This document shows, piece by piece, positions 43,028-52,101 of a DNA stretch of 64,000 nt. The stretch's first letter is position 1. The number at the start of each line of letters is the position of its first letter. Made by a program: the position numbers and the translations under genes. This DNA is from Streptomyces gossypii (GTDB lineage Bacteria > Actinomycetota > Actinomycetes > Streptomycetales > Streptomycetaceae). The notes beneath the pieces were generated by a model that worked only from the letters and a program-made list of their open reading frames with translations, searched no databases and was not told the origin of the DNA. The stretch is from the NCBI RefSeq assembly GCF_025165795.1, contig NZ_JAJAGO010000009.1:248001-312000 (forward strand), read 5' to 3'.

Positions 43028-43037
43028 TCCGACCGGC

Positions 43038-44312
43038 CTACAGCCGGTGGGCCGCCCCGGTGGGGCTCGCGCCGCGGGTGTCCAGCAGGAGCTGCGCCTT
43101 GGCGGCCAGGCCCTGGAGGTCGTAGGTGCGGTGGTGCTGGAGCAGCAGGGTGAGGTCGGCCGCGGCGGCGGCCTCGTAGAGGGAGTCCGCGCGGGGGACG
43201 GCGCGGCCCGCCGCCTGCCAGTGCGGCACGTACGGGTCGTGGTAGCTGAGCTGGGCGCCCAGGTCGCGGAGGCGGGTGGCGATCTCGGCGGCGGGCGCGC
43301 CCTCCTGGTCGGCGAGGTCGGCCTTGTAGGTGACCCCGAGGAGCAGTACGCGGGCGCCGCGCGCCGACTTGCCGTGTTCGTTGAGCAGGGCCGCTGCCCG
43401 CTGTGAGACATAGCGCGGCATCCGCGCGTTGACCTCCTGCGCCAGTTCGACGATGCGGAGCGGGTAGCCGAGGGCGCGGCTCGGATAGGAGAGGTGGTTG
43501 GGGTCGATCGGCACGCTGTGGCCGCCGACGCCCGGCCCGGGGCGGAAGGACTGGAAACCGAAGGGCTTGGTCTCCGCGCAGCGGATGACGTCCCAGATGT
43601 CGACCCCGATGTCGTGGCAGAACACGGCCATCTCGTTGACCAGCGCGATGTTGATCTGCCGGTAGTTGGTCTCCAGGAGCTTCGCCGTCTCCGCCTCGCG
43701 CGGCCCGCGCGCCCGTACGACCTTCTCGGTGAGCCGTCCGTAGAACGCGGCGGCGGCCTCCGTGCAGGCGGGGGTGAGGCCGCCGATGACCTTGGGGATC
43801 TGCGCGTAGCCGTGCGAACGGCTGCCAGGATCGAGGCGGCTGGGCGCGTAGGCGAGATGGAAGTCGCGGCCCGCGCGCAGGCCCGAGCCCTCTTCCAGCA
43901 CGGTGCGGAGGAATTCTTCGGTGCTGCCCGGGTACACGGTCGACTCCAGTACGACGGTGGAGCGGGCGCGCAGGCTGGAGGCGAGCGTGTGGGCGGCGGT
44001 GCGTACGGGGCGCAGATCGAGCGTGCGGTCCGGCCCGAGCGGGGTGTCGACGCAGATGACCACGGTGCGGGCGCGGCCCAGGGACGCCGGGTCGGTGGTG
44101 GTGCGGAAGCCGCGGGCCAGCATCCGGCGCAGCCCGGCGGCTTCGAGCGAGCCGTCGGCTGGCGGGCGGCCCGCGTTGAGGTCGGCGACGGTGCGCGGGT
44201 CGGGGTCGTATCCGAGGGTGCCGATGCCTGCGGCGGTGGCCGCCTGGGCCAGCGGTAGACCCGAATGGCCGAGGCCGATGACGGCGAGATCTGCGGGCAT
44301 GGTGGCGGGCAT
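43038..44312 (-). CDS. Nucleotide-sugar dehydrogenase-like protein, catalytic residues missing
   Basis: 424 residues with the three domains of UDP-Glc/UDP-ManNAc dehydrogenases: NAD-binding AVIGLGHSGLPLA, central domain with Lys211 in AETAKLLETNYRQINIALVNE, and C-terminal UDP-binding domain. The catalytic Cys of the motif GPGxGGHCxxxDP is Ser266 (codon AGC), and the Glu of the SPERxxPG motif is Ser158 (APSRLDPG, codon AGC). Both are needed for the usual two-step oxidation, so activity must differ or be lost. It stands alone, with no glycan cluster nearby. An ATG at 44300 is an alternative start. Confidence 0.88.
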   Translation of the reverse strand: MPATMPADLAVIGLGHSGLPLAQAATAAGIGTLGYDPDPRTVADLNAGRPPADGSLEAAGLRRMLARGFRTTTDPASLGRARTVVICVDTPLGPDRTLDLRPVRTAAHTLASSLRARSTVVLESTVYPGSTEEFLRTVLEEGSGLRAGRDFHLAYAPSRLDPGSRSHGYAQIPKVIGGLTPACTEAAAAFYGRLTEKVVRARGPREAETAKLLETNYRQINIALVNEMAVFCHDIGVDIWDVIRCAETKPFGFQSFRPGPGVGGHSVPIDPNHLSYPSRALGYPLRIVELAQEVNARMPRYVSQRAAALLNEHGKSARGARVLLLGVTYKADLADQEGAPAAEIATRLRDLGAQLSYHDPYVPHWQAAGRAVPRADSLYEAAAAADLTLLLQHHRTYDLQGLAAKAQLLLDTRGASPTGAAHRL

Positions 44313-44641
44313 CCCTTCCCCCGGCTCCCCCGGCGGACGCGGTGAACGGCGGTCAGTGGTGATCGGTGGCAGTCAATGGCGATCAGGGGTGGTCTGTGGT
44401 GGTGAACGGTGGCCAGGGGCGCATGGAAGGGCGCGCCGCGTGGTGACGTCCGCACTGTCAGGTTAAGCGCCTATATGACAGATACGCGGTATTGATGGCG
44501 AAGACGTGCCCGCAACCGGCCAAATTCAGCGGGATGGGGGACCATCGTCAGGAGGCGAGCTGCCGGCACAGGGCCCCTCGCACGGCACACGGACCCTTGC
44601 GGACAGCCGTCAGGCCAGCTGGACGATCACAGGAGGTAACG
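44313..44641. other. Divergent promoter region before glpD
   Basis: 329 nt without a gene. It includes imperfect short repeats of GGTGGTGAACGG/GATCGGTGGCAG type (44350-44420) and an A/T-richer patch at 44462-44500 (TATATGACAGATACGC) that is the likeliest promoter site for glpD. A near-perfect Shine-Dalgarno AGGAGGT (44631-44637) ends the region. Confidence 0.5.
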
Positions 44642-46339
44642 GTGAGGACAGCGACACTGGGGCCCGAGCAGCGCGCCGGCGCGCTGGCGAGGATGGCCGA
44701 GGGCGAACTCGACGTGCTGGTGGTCGGCGCGGGAGTGGTCGGCGCGGGCACCGCGCTGGACGCCGCGACCCGCGGGCTGACCACCGGCCTCGTCGAGGCG
44801 CGTGACTGGGCGTCGGGCACCTCCAGCCGCTCCAGCAAACTCATCCACGGCGGGCTGCGCTATCTGGAGATGCTGGACTTCACTCTCGTCCGGGAAGCAC
44901 TCAAGGAGCGCGGGCTGCTGCTGGAACGGCTCGCCCCCCACCTGGTGAAGCCGGTGCCGTTCCTCTATCCGCTGCGCCACAAGGGCTGGGAGCGCCTGTA
45001 CGCGGGTTCGGGCGTGGCGCTCTACGACGCCATGTCGCTCTCCTCCGGGCACGGGCGCGGGCTGCCCACGCACCGCCATCTGAGCCGCTCGCACGCCCTG
45101 CGCGTGGCCCCCTGCCTGAAGCGGAGCGCCCTCGTCGGCGCCCTCCAGTACTACGACGCGCAGATGGACGACGCGCGCTATGTCGCCACCCTGGTGCGTA
45201 CGGCCGCCGCGTACGGCACGCATGCGGTGAACCGTGCGCGGGTGACCGGCTTCCTGCGCGAGGGCGAACGCGTGGTCGGTGCGCGGGTGCGGGATGTGGA
45301 GCAGGGCGGCGAGTTCGAGGTGCGGGCCCGTCAGGTGGTCAACGCCACCGGCGTGTGGACGGACGACACACAGGGCCTGATCGCCGAGCGCGGCCAGTTC
45401 CACGTACGCGCCTCCAAGGGCATCCACCTGGTGGTGCCCAAGGACCGCATCCACTCCTCGACAGGGCTGATCCTGCGTACGGAGAAGAGCGTGCTCTTCG
45501 TCATCCCCTGGGGACGGCACTGGGTCGTGGGGACCACGGACACCGACTGGGACTTGGACAAGGCGCACCCGGCCGCCTCCAGCGCGGACATCGACTATCT
45601 CCTCGAACACGTCAACTCGGTGCTCTCGGTGCCGCTCACCCGGGACGACGTGGAGGGCGTCTACGCCGGTCTGCGCCCGCTGCTGGCGGGCGAGTCGGAG
45701 GCCACGAGCAAGCTCTCCCGCGAGCACACCGTCGCCCATCCGGTGCCGGGACTGGTGGTCATCGCGGGCGGCAAGTACACGACCTACCGCGTGATGGCCA
45801 AGGACGCGGTGGACGCGGCCGTACACGGTCTGGACCACCGGGTCGCCGAATGCTGCACGGAGCAGGTGCCACTGGCCGGGGCGGAGGGCTACCACGCGCT
45901 GTGGAACGCGCGGGCCCGCGTCGCGGCCCGCACCGGGCTGCATGTCGCACGCGTGGAGCACCTGCTGAACCGGTACGGCTCGCTGACCGAGGAGCTGCTG
46001 GAGCTGGTAGCCGCCGACCCGAAGCTCGGCGAACCGCTGCCCGCGGCCGACGACTACCTCAAGGCCGAGATCGTCTACGCGTGTACGCACGAAGGGGCCC
46101 GCCATCTGGATGACGTGCTGACCCGCCGTACGCGTATCTCCATCGAGACCTTCGACCGGGGCACGCGCAGCGCGCGCGAGTGCGCGGAGCTGATGGCGGT
46201 GGTGCTCGGCTGGGACGCCAGCCAGATGGAGCGGGAGATCGAGCATTACGAGAAGCGGGTCGAGGCCGAGCGCGAGTCGCAGCGGCAACCGGACGACCTC
46301 ACGGCGGACGCGGCCCGGTTGGGGGCGCCCGAGATCTAG
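44642..46339 (+). CDS. glpD: Glycerol-3-phosphate dehydrogenase (FAD)
   Basis: Membrane-associated flavoenzyme oxidising glycerol-3-phosphate to DHAP, 565 residues. FAD motif VLVVGAGVVGAGTALDAATRG, the substrate region SSRSSKLIHGGLRYLE, and IPWGRHWVVGTTDTDW and GGKYTTYRVMAKDAVD are diagnostic. The C-terminal helical domain is complete. GTG start preceded by a perfect AGGAGGT. No glpF/glpK neighbours. A 77-bp inverted-repeat element starts right at the stop codon. Confidence 0.96.
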   Translation: MRTATLGPEQRAGALARMAEGELDVLVVGAGVVGAGTALDAATRGLTTGLVEARDWASGTSSRSSKLIHGGLRYLEMLDFTLVREALKERGLLLERLAPHLVKPVPFLYPLRHKGWERLYAGSGVALYDAMSLSSGHGRGLPTHRHLSRSHALRVAPCLKRSALVGALQYYDAQMDDARYVATLVRTAAAYGTHAVNRARVTGFLREGERVVGARVRDVEQGGEFEVRARQVVNATGVWTDDTQGLIAERGQFHVRASKGIHLVVPKDRIHSSTGLILRTEKSVLFVIPWGRHWVVGTTDTDWDLDKAHPAASSADIDYLLEHVNSVLSVPLTRDDVEGVYAGLRPLLAGESEATSKLSREHTVAHPVPGLVVIAGGKYTTYRVMAKDAVDAAVHGLDHRVAECCTEQVPLAGAEGYHALWNARARVAARTGLHVARVEHLLNRYGSLTEELLELVAADPKLGEPLPAADDYLKAEIVYACTHEGARHLDDVLTRRTRISIETFDRGTRSARECAELMAVVLGWDASQMEREIEHYEKRVEAERESQRQPDDLTADAARLGAPEI

Positions 46340-46415
46340 GACCTGTCGTTTCGGTCGTGCTGGACGAGGTCGCGTGCCAGACCCCGCGAACCCGGCAAGA
46401 CCCGAACGACAGGCC
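46339..46415. repeat. 77-bp element with imperfect terminal inverted repeats
   Basis: The left end (46339-46356, GACCTGTCGTTTCGG) and right end (46399-46415, CCGAACGACAGGCC) are inverted copies apart from small differences. Between them is a further short inverted repeat (TGCC...GGCA). It starts at the last base of the glpD stop codon. It may act as a terminator, but the shape is that of a small dispersed palindromic element. Confidence 0.6.
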
Positions 46416-46509
46416 GTGGCAACACCTTCCCAACTCCCCCAGTACACGGGTTGTCAGAGCGGTAAGCCACAATGAAGGCTCTACTGAGGGCTGAGGGCTC
46501 GGCTGCTTG

Positions 46510-46552
46510 AGAAGCTGTTGTCTCACCCCCACCGGGGTGAGGCAGCACTTCT
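46510..46552 (+). repeat. Hairpin related to the glmS 3' hairpin
   Basis: Arms 46510-46529 and 46534-46552 pair with two G-U-type differences and one bulge around a 4-nt loop. The 5' arm contains GAAGCTGTTGTC, identical to the first 12 bases of the hairpin after glmS (17058). It sits 20 nt upstream of the kinase start, so it would lie in that gene's 5' leader or end glpD read-through. Confidence 0.7.
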
Positions 46553-46572
46553 GAGGGGATGCAAGGGGATTC

Positions 46573-48507
46573 ATGGGCCAGGACGTTGAGGACGGGCGGC
46601 TGGTAGGCGGCCGCTATCGGCTCGAAGGTGTGCTGGGTCGCGGGGGCATGGGCACCGTGTGGCGCGGGAGGGACGAAACCCTCGGCCGTACGGTGGCGGT
46701 GAAGGAGCTGCGCTTCCCGTCGAGCGTCGACGAGGACGAGAAGCAGCGACTGATCACCCGGACTCTGCGCGAGGCGAAGGCCATCGCGCGCATCCGTAGC
46801 GGCAGCGCCATCACCGTCTTCGACGTGGTGGACGAGGACGACCGGCCGTGGATCGTGATGGAGTTGATCGAGGGCCGCTCGCTGGCCGATCAGATCCGCC
46901 AGGACGGTCCGCTGGATCCGAAGCGGGTCGCGGAGGTCGGGCTCTCCGTTCTCGACGTGCTGCGCGCCGCGCATCACGAGGGGATTCTGCACCGCGATGT
47001 GAAGCCCTCCAACGTGCTGTTGGAGGACGAAACCGGCCGGGTGATCCTCACGGACTTCGGCATCGCGAAGGTCGAGGGCGATCCGTCGATCACCTCGACC
47101 GGCATGCTCGTCGGTGCCCCTTCGTACATCTCGCCGGAGCGGGCGCGCGGCAAGCCGCCGGGCCCGCCCGCCGATCTGTGGTCGCTGGGCGGCCTGTTGT
47201 ACGCGGCGGTCGAGGGCCGTCCGCCGTACGACAAGGGTTCGGCGATCTCCACGCTGACGGCGGTGATGACGGAGCCGCTGCCGCCGCTGGAGCGGGCCGG
47301 CGCGCTGAGCGAGGTCATCTTCGGCCTGCTGGAGAAGGACCCGGACAAGCGGCTCGACGTCGCCGGCGCCCGGGTGCTGCTGGAGATGGCGCTCAACAGC
47401 GAGGAGACCACCGGGGTCCAGCCAGGCGGCATGGAGGCGACTCGTGTGGTGGCGAAGCCGCCCCCACCGGCCGTACCTCCGGCGCCCCCCGGGCAGCCCG
47501 GCGAGGGCCGCGGCCGTGACGGTGCGTCCGGCGCGGCGGCGTCCGGGACGGCCTCCGGCGACCGCCTGCGCGGCGCGCTCCAGTCCGTACGGAACGCCGG
47601 GGCCGCGAGCGGCAGCGGAGCAGTCGGGGCGGGCGGCAGCGCCGGCCCGACCCAGAGCGCGAGCGCTTCCGGGGGATACGGGCCGCCGTCCTCCGGCGGC
47701 AGCGGGCGGGGCGGGAAGCCCGCGTTCGGGGATATGGTCTCGCGCCGCAAACTGGCGGTCGTGGCGGCTGTGGTGGCGGTGCTCGTCGTGCTGGGAATCG
47801 TCCTCGCCACGGCTGTCAGCGGTGGTGAGGACGACAAGGCCACCGACTCCCAGGGCCAGTCCGGCGGCGACAAGAAGGGCGAGGGCAGTACGGGCGACAA
47901 GGGCGCCGACGACGGCAAGGACCCGGCGAAGCCCACCGACGGCGCGGATGACAAGCCCACCGACGGTACGGACGGCGCGGGCGACGAGCAGAGCGAGGAA
48001 GACGACGACGGCGGGGACGACGGGAGCGGGAAGCCCGGTTCCCCCGAACTGCCGGAGGGGTACGAGAAGGTCACCGACACCCGCTTCCACTTCTCCATGG
48101 CGATGCCCGAGGGCTTCGAACGCACCGGCATAGCGGGCAGCAACTCGGGTGGCAAGTACGGCCGGTCGGGGGACAGCTACCCGCGCGTCCAGATCGACTT
48201 CAACGGCAGCCCGTCGGCGGACGCACTGATGGCCTGGAAGGGCCTGGAGCCCGCGGTGAAGCGGAGCAGCCCGGGATACCGGAAGATCTTCATGAAGGAG
48301 CTGAACTGGCGCGCCTACCCGACCAGCGCCGACTGGGGCTTCGAGCGGAACGAGAACAACCGGCAGGTGCGGGTCCTCAACCGGGGCTTCAAGGTGAACG
48401 ACAAGCGCGGCTACGCGATCATGGTGACCTGCGAGGCGGGCACGTGGGACGACGACGAGTGCCGCGAGCTGCGTCAGACGGCGTTCAAGACCTTCCGCCC
48501 GGAGTGA
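46573..48507 (+). CDS. Transmembrane Ser/Thr protein kinase (first of three)
   Basis: 644 residues. N-terminal PknB-type kinase domain: LGRGGMGTVW, Lys44 (VAVKEL), catalytic loop HRDVKPSN with Asp142, DFG 161-163, SPERARG activation-segment end. A Gly/Ser/Pro linker (about 280-385), one transmembrane helix (about 392-416), an Asp/Gly/Lys-rich stalk and a C-terminal extracytoplasmic domain of about 140 residues (starting FHFSMAMPEGF) with two Cys near the end. No PASTA repeats. It is expected to be an active sensor kinase. ATG behind AAGGGGATTC. Confidence 0.93.
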   Translation: MGQDVEDGRLVGGRYRLEGVLGRGGMGTVWRGRDETLGRTVAVKELRFPSSVDEDEKQRLITRTLREAKAIARIRSGSAITVFDVVDEDDRPWIVMELIEGRSLADQIRQDGPLDPKRVAEVGLSVLDVLRAAHHEGILHRDVKPSNVLLEDETGRVILTDFGIAKVEGDPSITSTGMLVGAPSYISPERARGKPPGPPADLWSLGGLLYAAVEGRPPYDKGSAISTLTAVMTEPLPPLERAGALSEVIFGLLEKDPDKRLDVAGARVLLEMALNSEETTGVQPGGMEATRVVAKPPPPAVPPAPPGQPGEGRGRDGASGAAASGTASGDRLRGALQSVRNAGAASGSGAVGAGGSAGPTQSASASGGYGPPSSGGSGRGGKPAFGDMVSRRKLAVVAAVVAVLVVLGIVLATAVSGGEDDKATDSQGQSGGDKKGEGSTGDKGADDGKDPAKPTDGADDKPTDGTDGAGDEQSEEDDDGGDDGSGKPGSPELPEGYEKVTDTRFHFSMAMPEGFERTGIAGSNSGGKYGRSGDSYPRVQIDFNGSPSADALMAWKGLEPAVKRSSPGYRKIFMKELNWRAYPTSADWGFERNENNRQVRVLNRGFKVNDKRGYAIMVTCEAGTWDDDECRELRQTAFKTFRPE

Positions 48508-48747
48508 CGGCACCCGACAGGCTCTGAGCCCTCGTGGTGTTGGGATGCTCCTGTGCCGGGAAAGCTGACGGGGCAGGGGAGTTGAACCGGGCGGAGGGAG
48601 AGGCGAAGCGGCCGGACGGGCTTGCGCCGTCTTGCGGCGCCGGGCCGGTTCGGCACGTATCGTGAAAGACCGTAGACCGTACGCATCCGTATCGAGGCGG
48701 ATCAGGATCAGCTCTGACGGTCTGCTCGCGCGCTGTGGGGAGGTGTC

Positions 48748-51700
48748 GTGGACGACTACGCGGACTATTCGGATTACTCCGATTACTCGGGGCGGCTGCT
48801 CGCCGACCGCTACCGCCTGCCCAGACCTCCCGCCGAGGAGTACGAACTGGCGGAATCCCGTGCGTACGACACGGCGAGCGGCCAGGAAGTGCTCGTGCGT
48901 CAGGTCCCGTTGCCGGAGGTCGTGGACGCGGAGTTCATGGACGACGCCCCGCGCCGCGGCGGCCGTCCGGCGGCGGGCGGCTCGTACGGCCACGCCACCC
49001 GGCGCCCCGCGGACCCGGCGGTGCGGCGCGCCCTGGAGGCGGCGGTGGCCGCCTCCCAGGTGCCGGACCACCCGAGGCTGGACCAGGTCTTCGATGTCTT
49101 CCTCGAGGGCGACGGCCTCTGGATCGTCAGCGAACTCGTCCCCGGGCGCCCGCTGGCCGCCCTGCTGGCCGAGCGCCCGCTGAGCGCACACCGCGCGGCG
49201 GAGATCGCAGCGGATCTGCTGGCCGCGCTGTACAACGTCCACGCGCACGGCTGGGTCCACCGCAACATCACCGCCCGTACGGTGCTGATCTGCGATGACG
49301 GGCGCGCCCTGCTCACCGGCCTGGCGGCCGGCGCGGCGGAGGAGGCGCTGTGCGGTTACGACACACTTCCGGAGTACGGAGTGCCGGGCCTGCCGGAGAG
49401 CGCGGAGGAAGAGGCCGACGGGCCGGCCCGGCCCGCGCCCGACCCCGGTGCGGGGATGCCCAGCGGAGTGCCCAGCGGTGTGCCCAGGGGAGCGACTCCG
49501 GCGCTGCCGCCCGGCTACGCCCGTGACACCTCGGGCGGGGGTGGCGGTGGCCGTGCCGCGATCCCGCAGCCGCGCGGCGACTCGGGTGGGCCGGGTCCCG
49601 AGTTCGGGCAGGGCGGTTACCACCCGGACTATCCGGACGACGGCATTCCGGACGGCGGCTACGGCGGCGGCCGGTACGGCGACGGCGGCTATGCCGGTGG
49701 CGGTCCCGCCGGAGGCGGGCCGGGCGGTGACGACGCGCAGCGCGCGGGCATCTTCGGTTTCGAGGGCGCGGACTCCGGCGGCGGCGCGGCGGCGCGAGCC
49801 GCGCGGCGGGGTGCGATAGCGGCCTACCGGGCCGGGGCCCGTGCCGCTTCGGCACGTGTCGAGGCCGAGCACCAAGGGCGCGATCCGGAGGCGACGGAGC
49901 AGCACGCGGAGGTAGCGGGGCACGCAGAGCCCTCGGAGCACGCGGAGATCACGGACTGGTGGTCCACGCAGCAGGGCGGAGAAGGCTACGGCCCCGACCA
50001 GCCAGGTGTGGTCGGTGCCGGTGCCGGTGCCGGTGCCGGTGACGCGGGCCGGGGCGGCGGGGAGTACGGGCCGCAGGGGCAGCCGTACGGCCCGGCCGAT
50101 GGCGGCGCGCGCGCGGACGGTGACGACCCGTCGGCACCCCGCGCCGAGCCCGGAGGGTGGGCGGGCGAGGGGCCCACGGCCCTGCCGGGCGCGCGTCGCG
50201 GCAGCGTGAGCGTCCCCGCGCCCTGGACTTCGCGTGCCCCGGAGCCGTACAGGCCGGAGCCGTACAGGCCGGAGCCGTACGCACCCGAGTCCTACGCGTC
50301 CGACCCCTACTCGCCGGAGCACACGGAGCACACGGAGCACACGGAGCACACGGCGCCCCCGACGTCCGAGCCCTACGCGCCGGAGCAGGGCCTGTCCGAT
50401 GACGACGCTCCCGGTCCGTACGGCGAGCGGGTGCTCGACATCTGGGCCGATGACGCCCTGGACCCCCCGGTGCCCGGCGCCCAGGTCCCGCCCTCGCCGC
50501 CGCCCCCGGGGCCGGCGGCCCCGACCGAGTACGCGAGGGACCAGGACGCCCCCGGAGCTGCCTCGGAGCCCCTCCGCTGGGACGAGGTGCCGGACGACAC
50601 CGGCGGCCGCTACCGGGGCCCCGTGACGGCGCTGGACGCGGAGCGGGCGCGGCAGGCGCGGATGATGGTCGTGGGTGCGGTTACCGAGCGCTGGGCGCCG
50701 GAGCAGGCCGGGCCGGTCTACGAGAACTGGCGGCTGGCACCGCCGGTCGGCCCGGCGGCCGACCTGTGGGCGCTCGGCGTGCTGCTCTTCCGCGCCGTCC
50801 AGGGCCACTCGCCGTATCCGGAGGACAGTGCCGCCGAGCTGGTGCAGATGGTGTGTGCCGAGCCGCCGGCCTTCGCCGAGGAGTGCGGCGCGCTGCGGCC
50901 CGTCGTCGAGTCGCTGATGCGGCAGGACCCCACGGAGCGCCCGGACTTCGAGGAGCTGCGGGGCTGGCTGCGCTCGCTGACGCGCTCCGCGCCGGAGCCG
51001 GAGGTGGGGCGCCGTCCGCTGGCGGCACCGCCGTCGCTGGAGCCAGGCGGCCCCGCCGATCCCCGGCGGCTGCCGATAAAGCGGCGGCGTGGGGAGCTGG
51101 TGCGCAAGCGGCGGGCCGCGAAGGCGGCCTCCGCCCTTCGCGGCGCGGAGAGCGAAGCACATGAGGAGCCGCCCGAGCCCCGCGAGCCGCGTCCGCGCAG
51201 AGAGCCGCGTCTGCCCCGTGAGCCGCGTCCGCGCCGGGAGCCCGGCGAGGGCGGTCCGCGCAAGCTGGGGCGGCTGCTGGTCGGGGTGGTGCTGCTGGTG
51301 CTGACCCTGGTGGTGCTGATCGCCGTGCTGTTCATGCCCGAGCAGGACGACACGAGCACCGACGGCAACCGCAACCAGAAGGGTTCCGTAGGGGAGCAGT
51401 CGGACGAGTCCGGCCAGTCCGAGCCGTCCGCCGAACCGCAGGGTGACTCCGGTGAGCAGGCTACCGAGGAGCAGGACGGGGCCAAGGACTCGGACAAGGA
51501 CGAGGACAAGGACGAGGCGAAGAAGGAGCAGCCCGCTCCGCCCGCTGGTGCCGCCGAGGGCTTCACGAGCCACAAGGACGCCAGCGGCTTCCAGATCTCC
51601 GTCCCCGAGGGGTGGGACCGCCGCCCTCCGAACGCTCGTGGCCAGGTCCGGTTCGACTCGGGCGAGTTCGAGATGGTCGTCGTCAAGGGCCGGGACACCA

Positions 51701-52008
51701 CTGCGGAGTACGGCAAGGACCCGTTGGACTACCAGAGCGACAGCGAGCAGGAGTTGGACGCCTACGAAGCCTCCGGCTGGTCGTCGGCCACCAATCTGCG
51801 GCGGATCGACGTCGGCGAGACCGCGATGGCGGAGGGTACCTACACCTGGGAGGACGACAGCGGGCGCAAGGTCTATGTCCGCAACCGCGCGATGATCCTG
51901 GACGGCCGCTATCACCTGGTGCTGGTGATCGGCCCGGAGGACGAGAAGGACGCGGTGGACGGCTACTTCGACGGCGCGGCTGACACCTACCGGGTCCTGG
52001 AGCAGTGA
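48748..52008 (+). CDS. Transmembrane pseudokinase with split kinase domain
   Basis: 1086 residues. The N-lobe and start of the C-lobe are recognisable (residues about 17-200) but degenerate: no glycine-rich loop, Arg51 in place of the ATP-binding Lys (VLVRQVP), catalytic loop HRNITART (Asn173 for Asp), and TGL for DFG. The fold then breaks off into about 430 residues of low-complexity Gly/Pro/Glu/Tyr sequence with EPYRP and EHT repeats, and resumes near residue 640 (ERWAPEQ...ADLWALGVLLFRAVQGHSPY). A transmembrane helix is at about 841-866, with a C-terminal extracytoplasmic domain (GFQISVPEGW...) related to those of the flanking kinases. GTG start, GGGGAGG upstream. Catalysis is not expected; a scaffold or allosteric role is inferred. 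Confidence 0.88.
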   Translation: MDDYADYSDYSDYSGRLLADRYRLPRPPAEEYELAESRAYDTASGQEVLVRQVPLPEVVDAEFMDDAPRRGGRPAAGGSYGHATRRPADPAVRRALEAAVAASQVPDHPRLDQVFDVFLEGDGLWIVSELVPGRPLAALLAERPLSAHRAAEIAADLLAALYNVHAHGWVHRNITARTVLICDDGRALLTGLAAGAAEEALCGYDTLPEYGVPGLPESAEEEADGPARPAPDPGAGMPSGVPSGVPRGATPALPPGYARDTSGGGGGGRAAIPQPRGDSGGPGPEFGQGGYHPDYPDDGIPDGGYGGGRYGDGGYAGGGPAGGGPGGDDAQRAGIFGFEGADSGGGAAARAARRGAIAAYRAGARAASARVEAEHQGRDPEATEQHAEVAGHAEPSEHAEITDWWSTQQGGEGYGPDQPGVVGAGAGAGAGDAGRGGGEYGPQGQPYGPADGGARADGDDPSAPRAEPGGWAGEGPTALPGARRGSVSVPAPWTSRAPEPYRPEPYRPEPYAPESYASDPYSPEHTEHTEHTEHTAPPTSEPYAPEQGLSDDDAPGPYGERVLDIWADDALDPPVPGAQVPPSPPPPGPAAPTEYARDQDAPGAASEPLRWDEVPDDTGGRYRGPVTALDAERARQARMMVVGAVTERWAPEQAGPVYENWRLAPPVGPAADLWALGVLLFRAVQGHSPYPEDSAAELVQMVCAEPPAFAEECGALRPVVESLMRQDPTERPDFEELRGWLRSLTRSAPEPEVGRRPLAAPPSLEPGGPADPRRLPIKRRRGELVRKRRAAKAASALRGAESEAHEEPPEPREPRPRREPRLPREPRPRREPGEGGPRKLGRLLVGVVLLVLTLVVLIAVLFMPEQDDTSTDGNRNQKGSVGEQSDESGQSEPSAEPQGDSGEQATEEQDGAKDSDKDEDKDEAKKEQPAPPAGAAEGFTSHKDASGFQISVPEGWDRRPPNARGQVRFDSGEFEMVVVKGRDTTAEYGKDPLDYQSDSEQELDAYEASGWSSATNLRRIDVGETAMAEGTYTWEDDSGRKVYVRNRAMILDGRYHLVLVIGPEDEKDAVDGYFDGAADTYRVLEQ

Positions 52009-52101
52009 TCGCGCGGGTTTCGTTCCCCGGGTGACTAAGGCATGTCACAGCTGGGTGCCCCGGCTGGCGGACGTGACGCACCGCACGATACTGATGGTGT
52101 C

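Noticed and set aside
48748..50400. Repeats such as GAGCACACG and GGTGCC inside the pseudokinase gene as mobile or regulatory repeats
   Set aside because: They are in-frame codon repeats (EHT, GA, EPYRP) of a low-complexity protein segment.
46336..51915. An 1859-codon open frame on the minus strand opposite two kinase genes
   Set aside because: It is antisense to well-recognised kinase domains and is Arg/Gly/Leu-rich with no motif. It arises from the absence of A/T-rich stops in GC-rich DNA.
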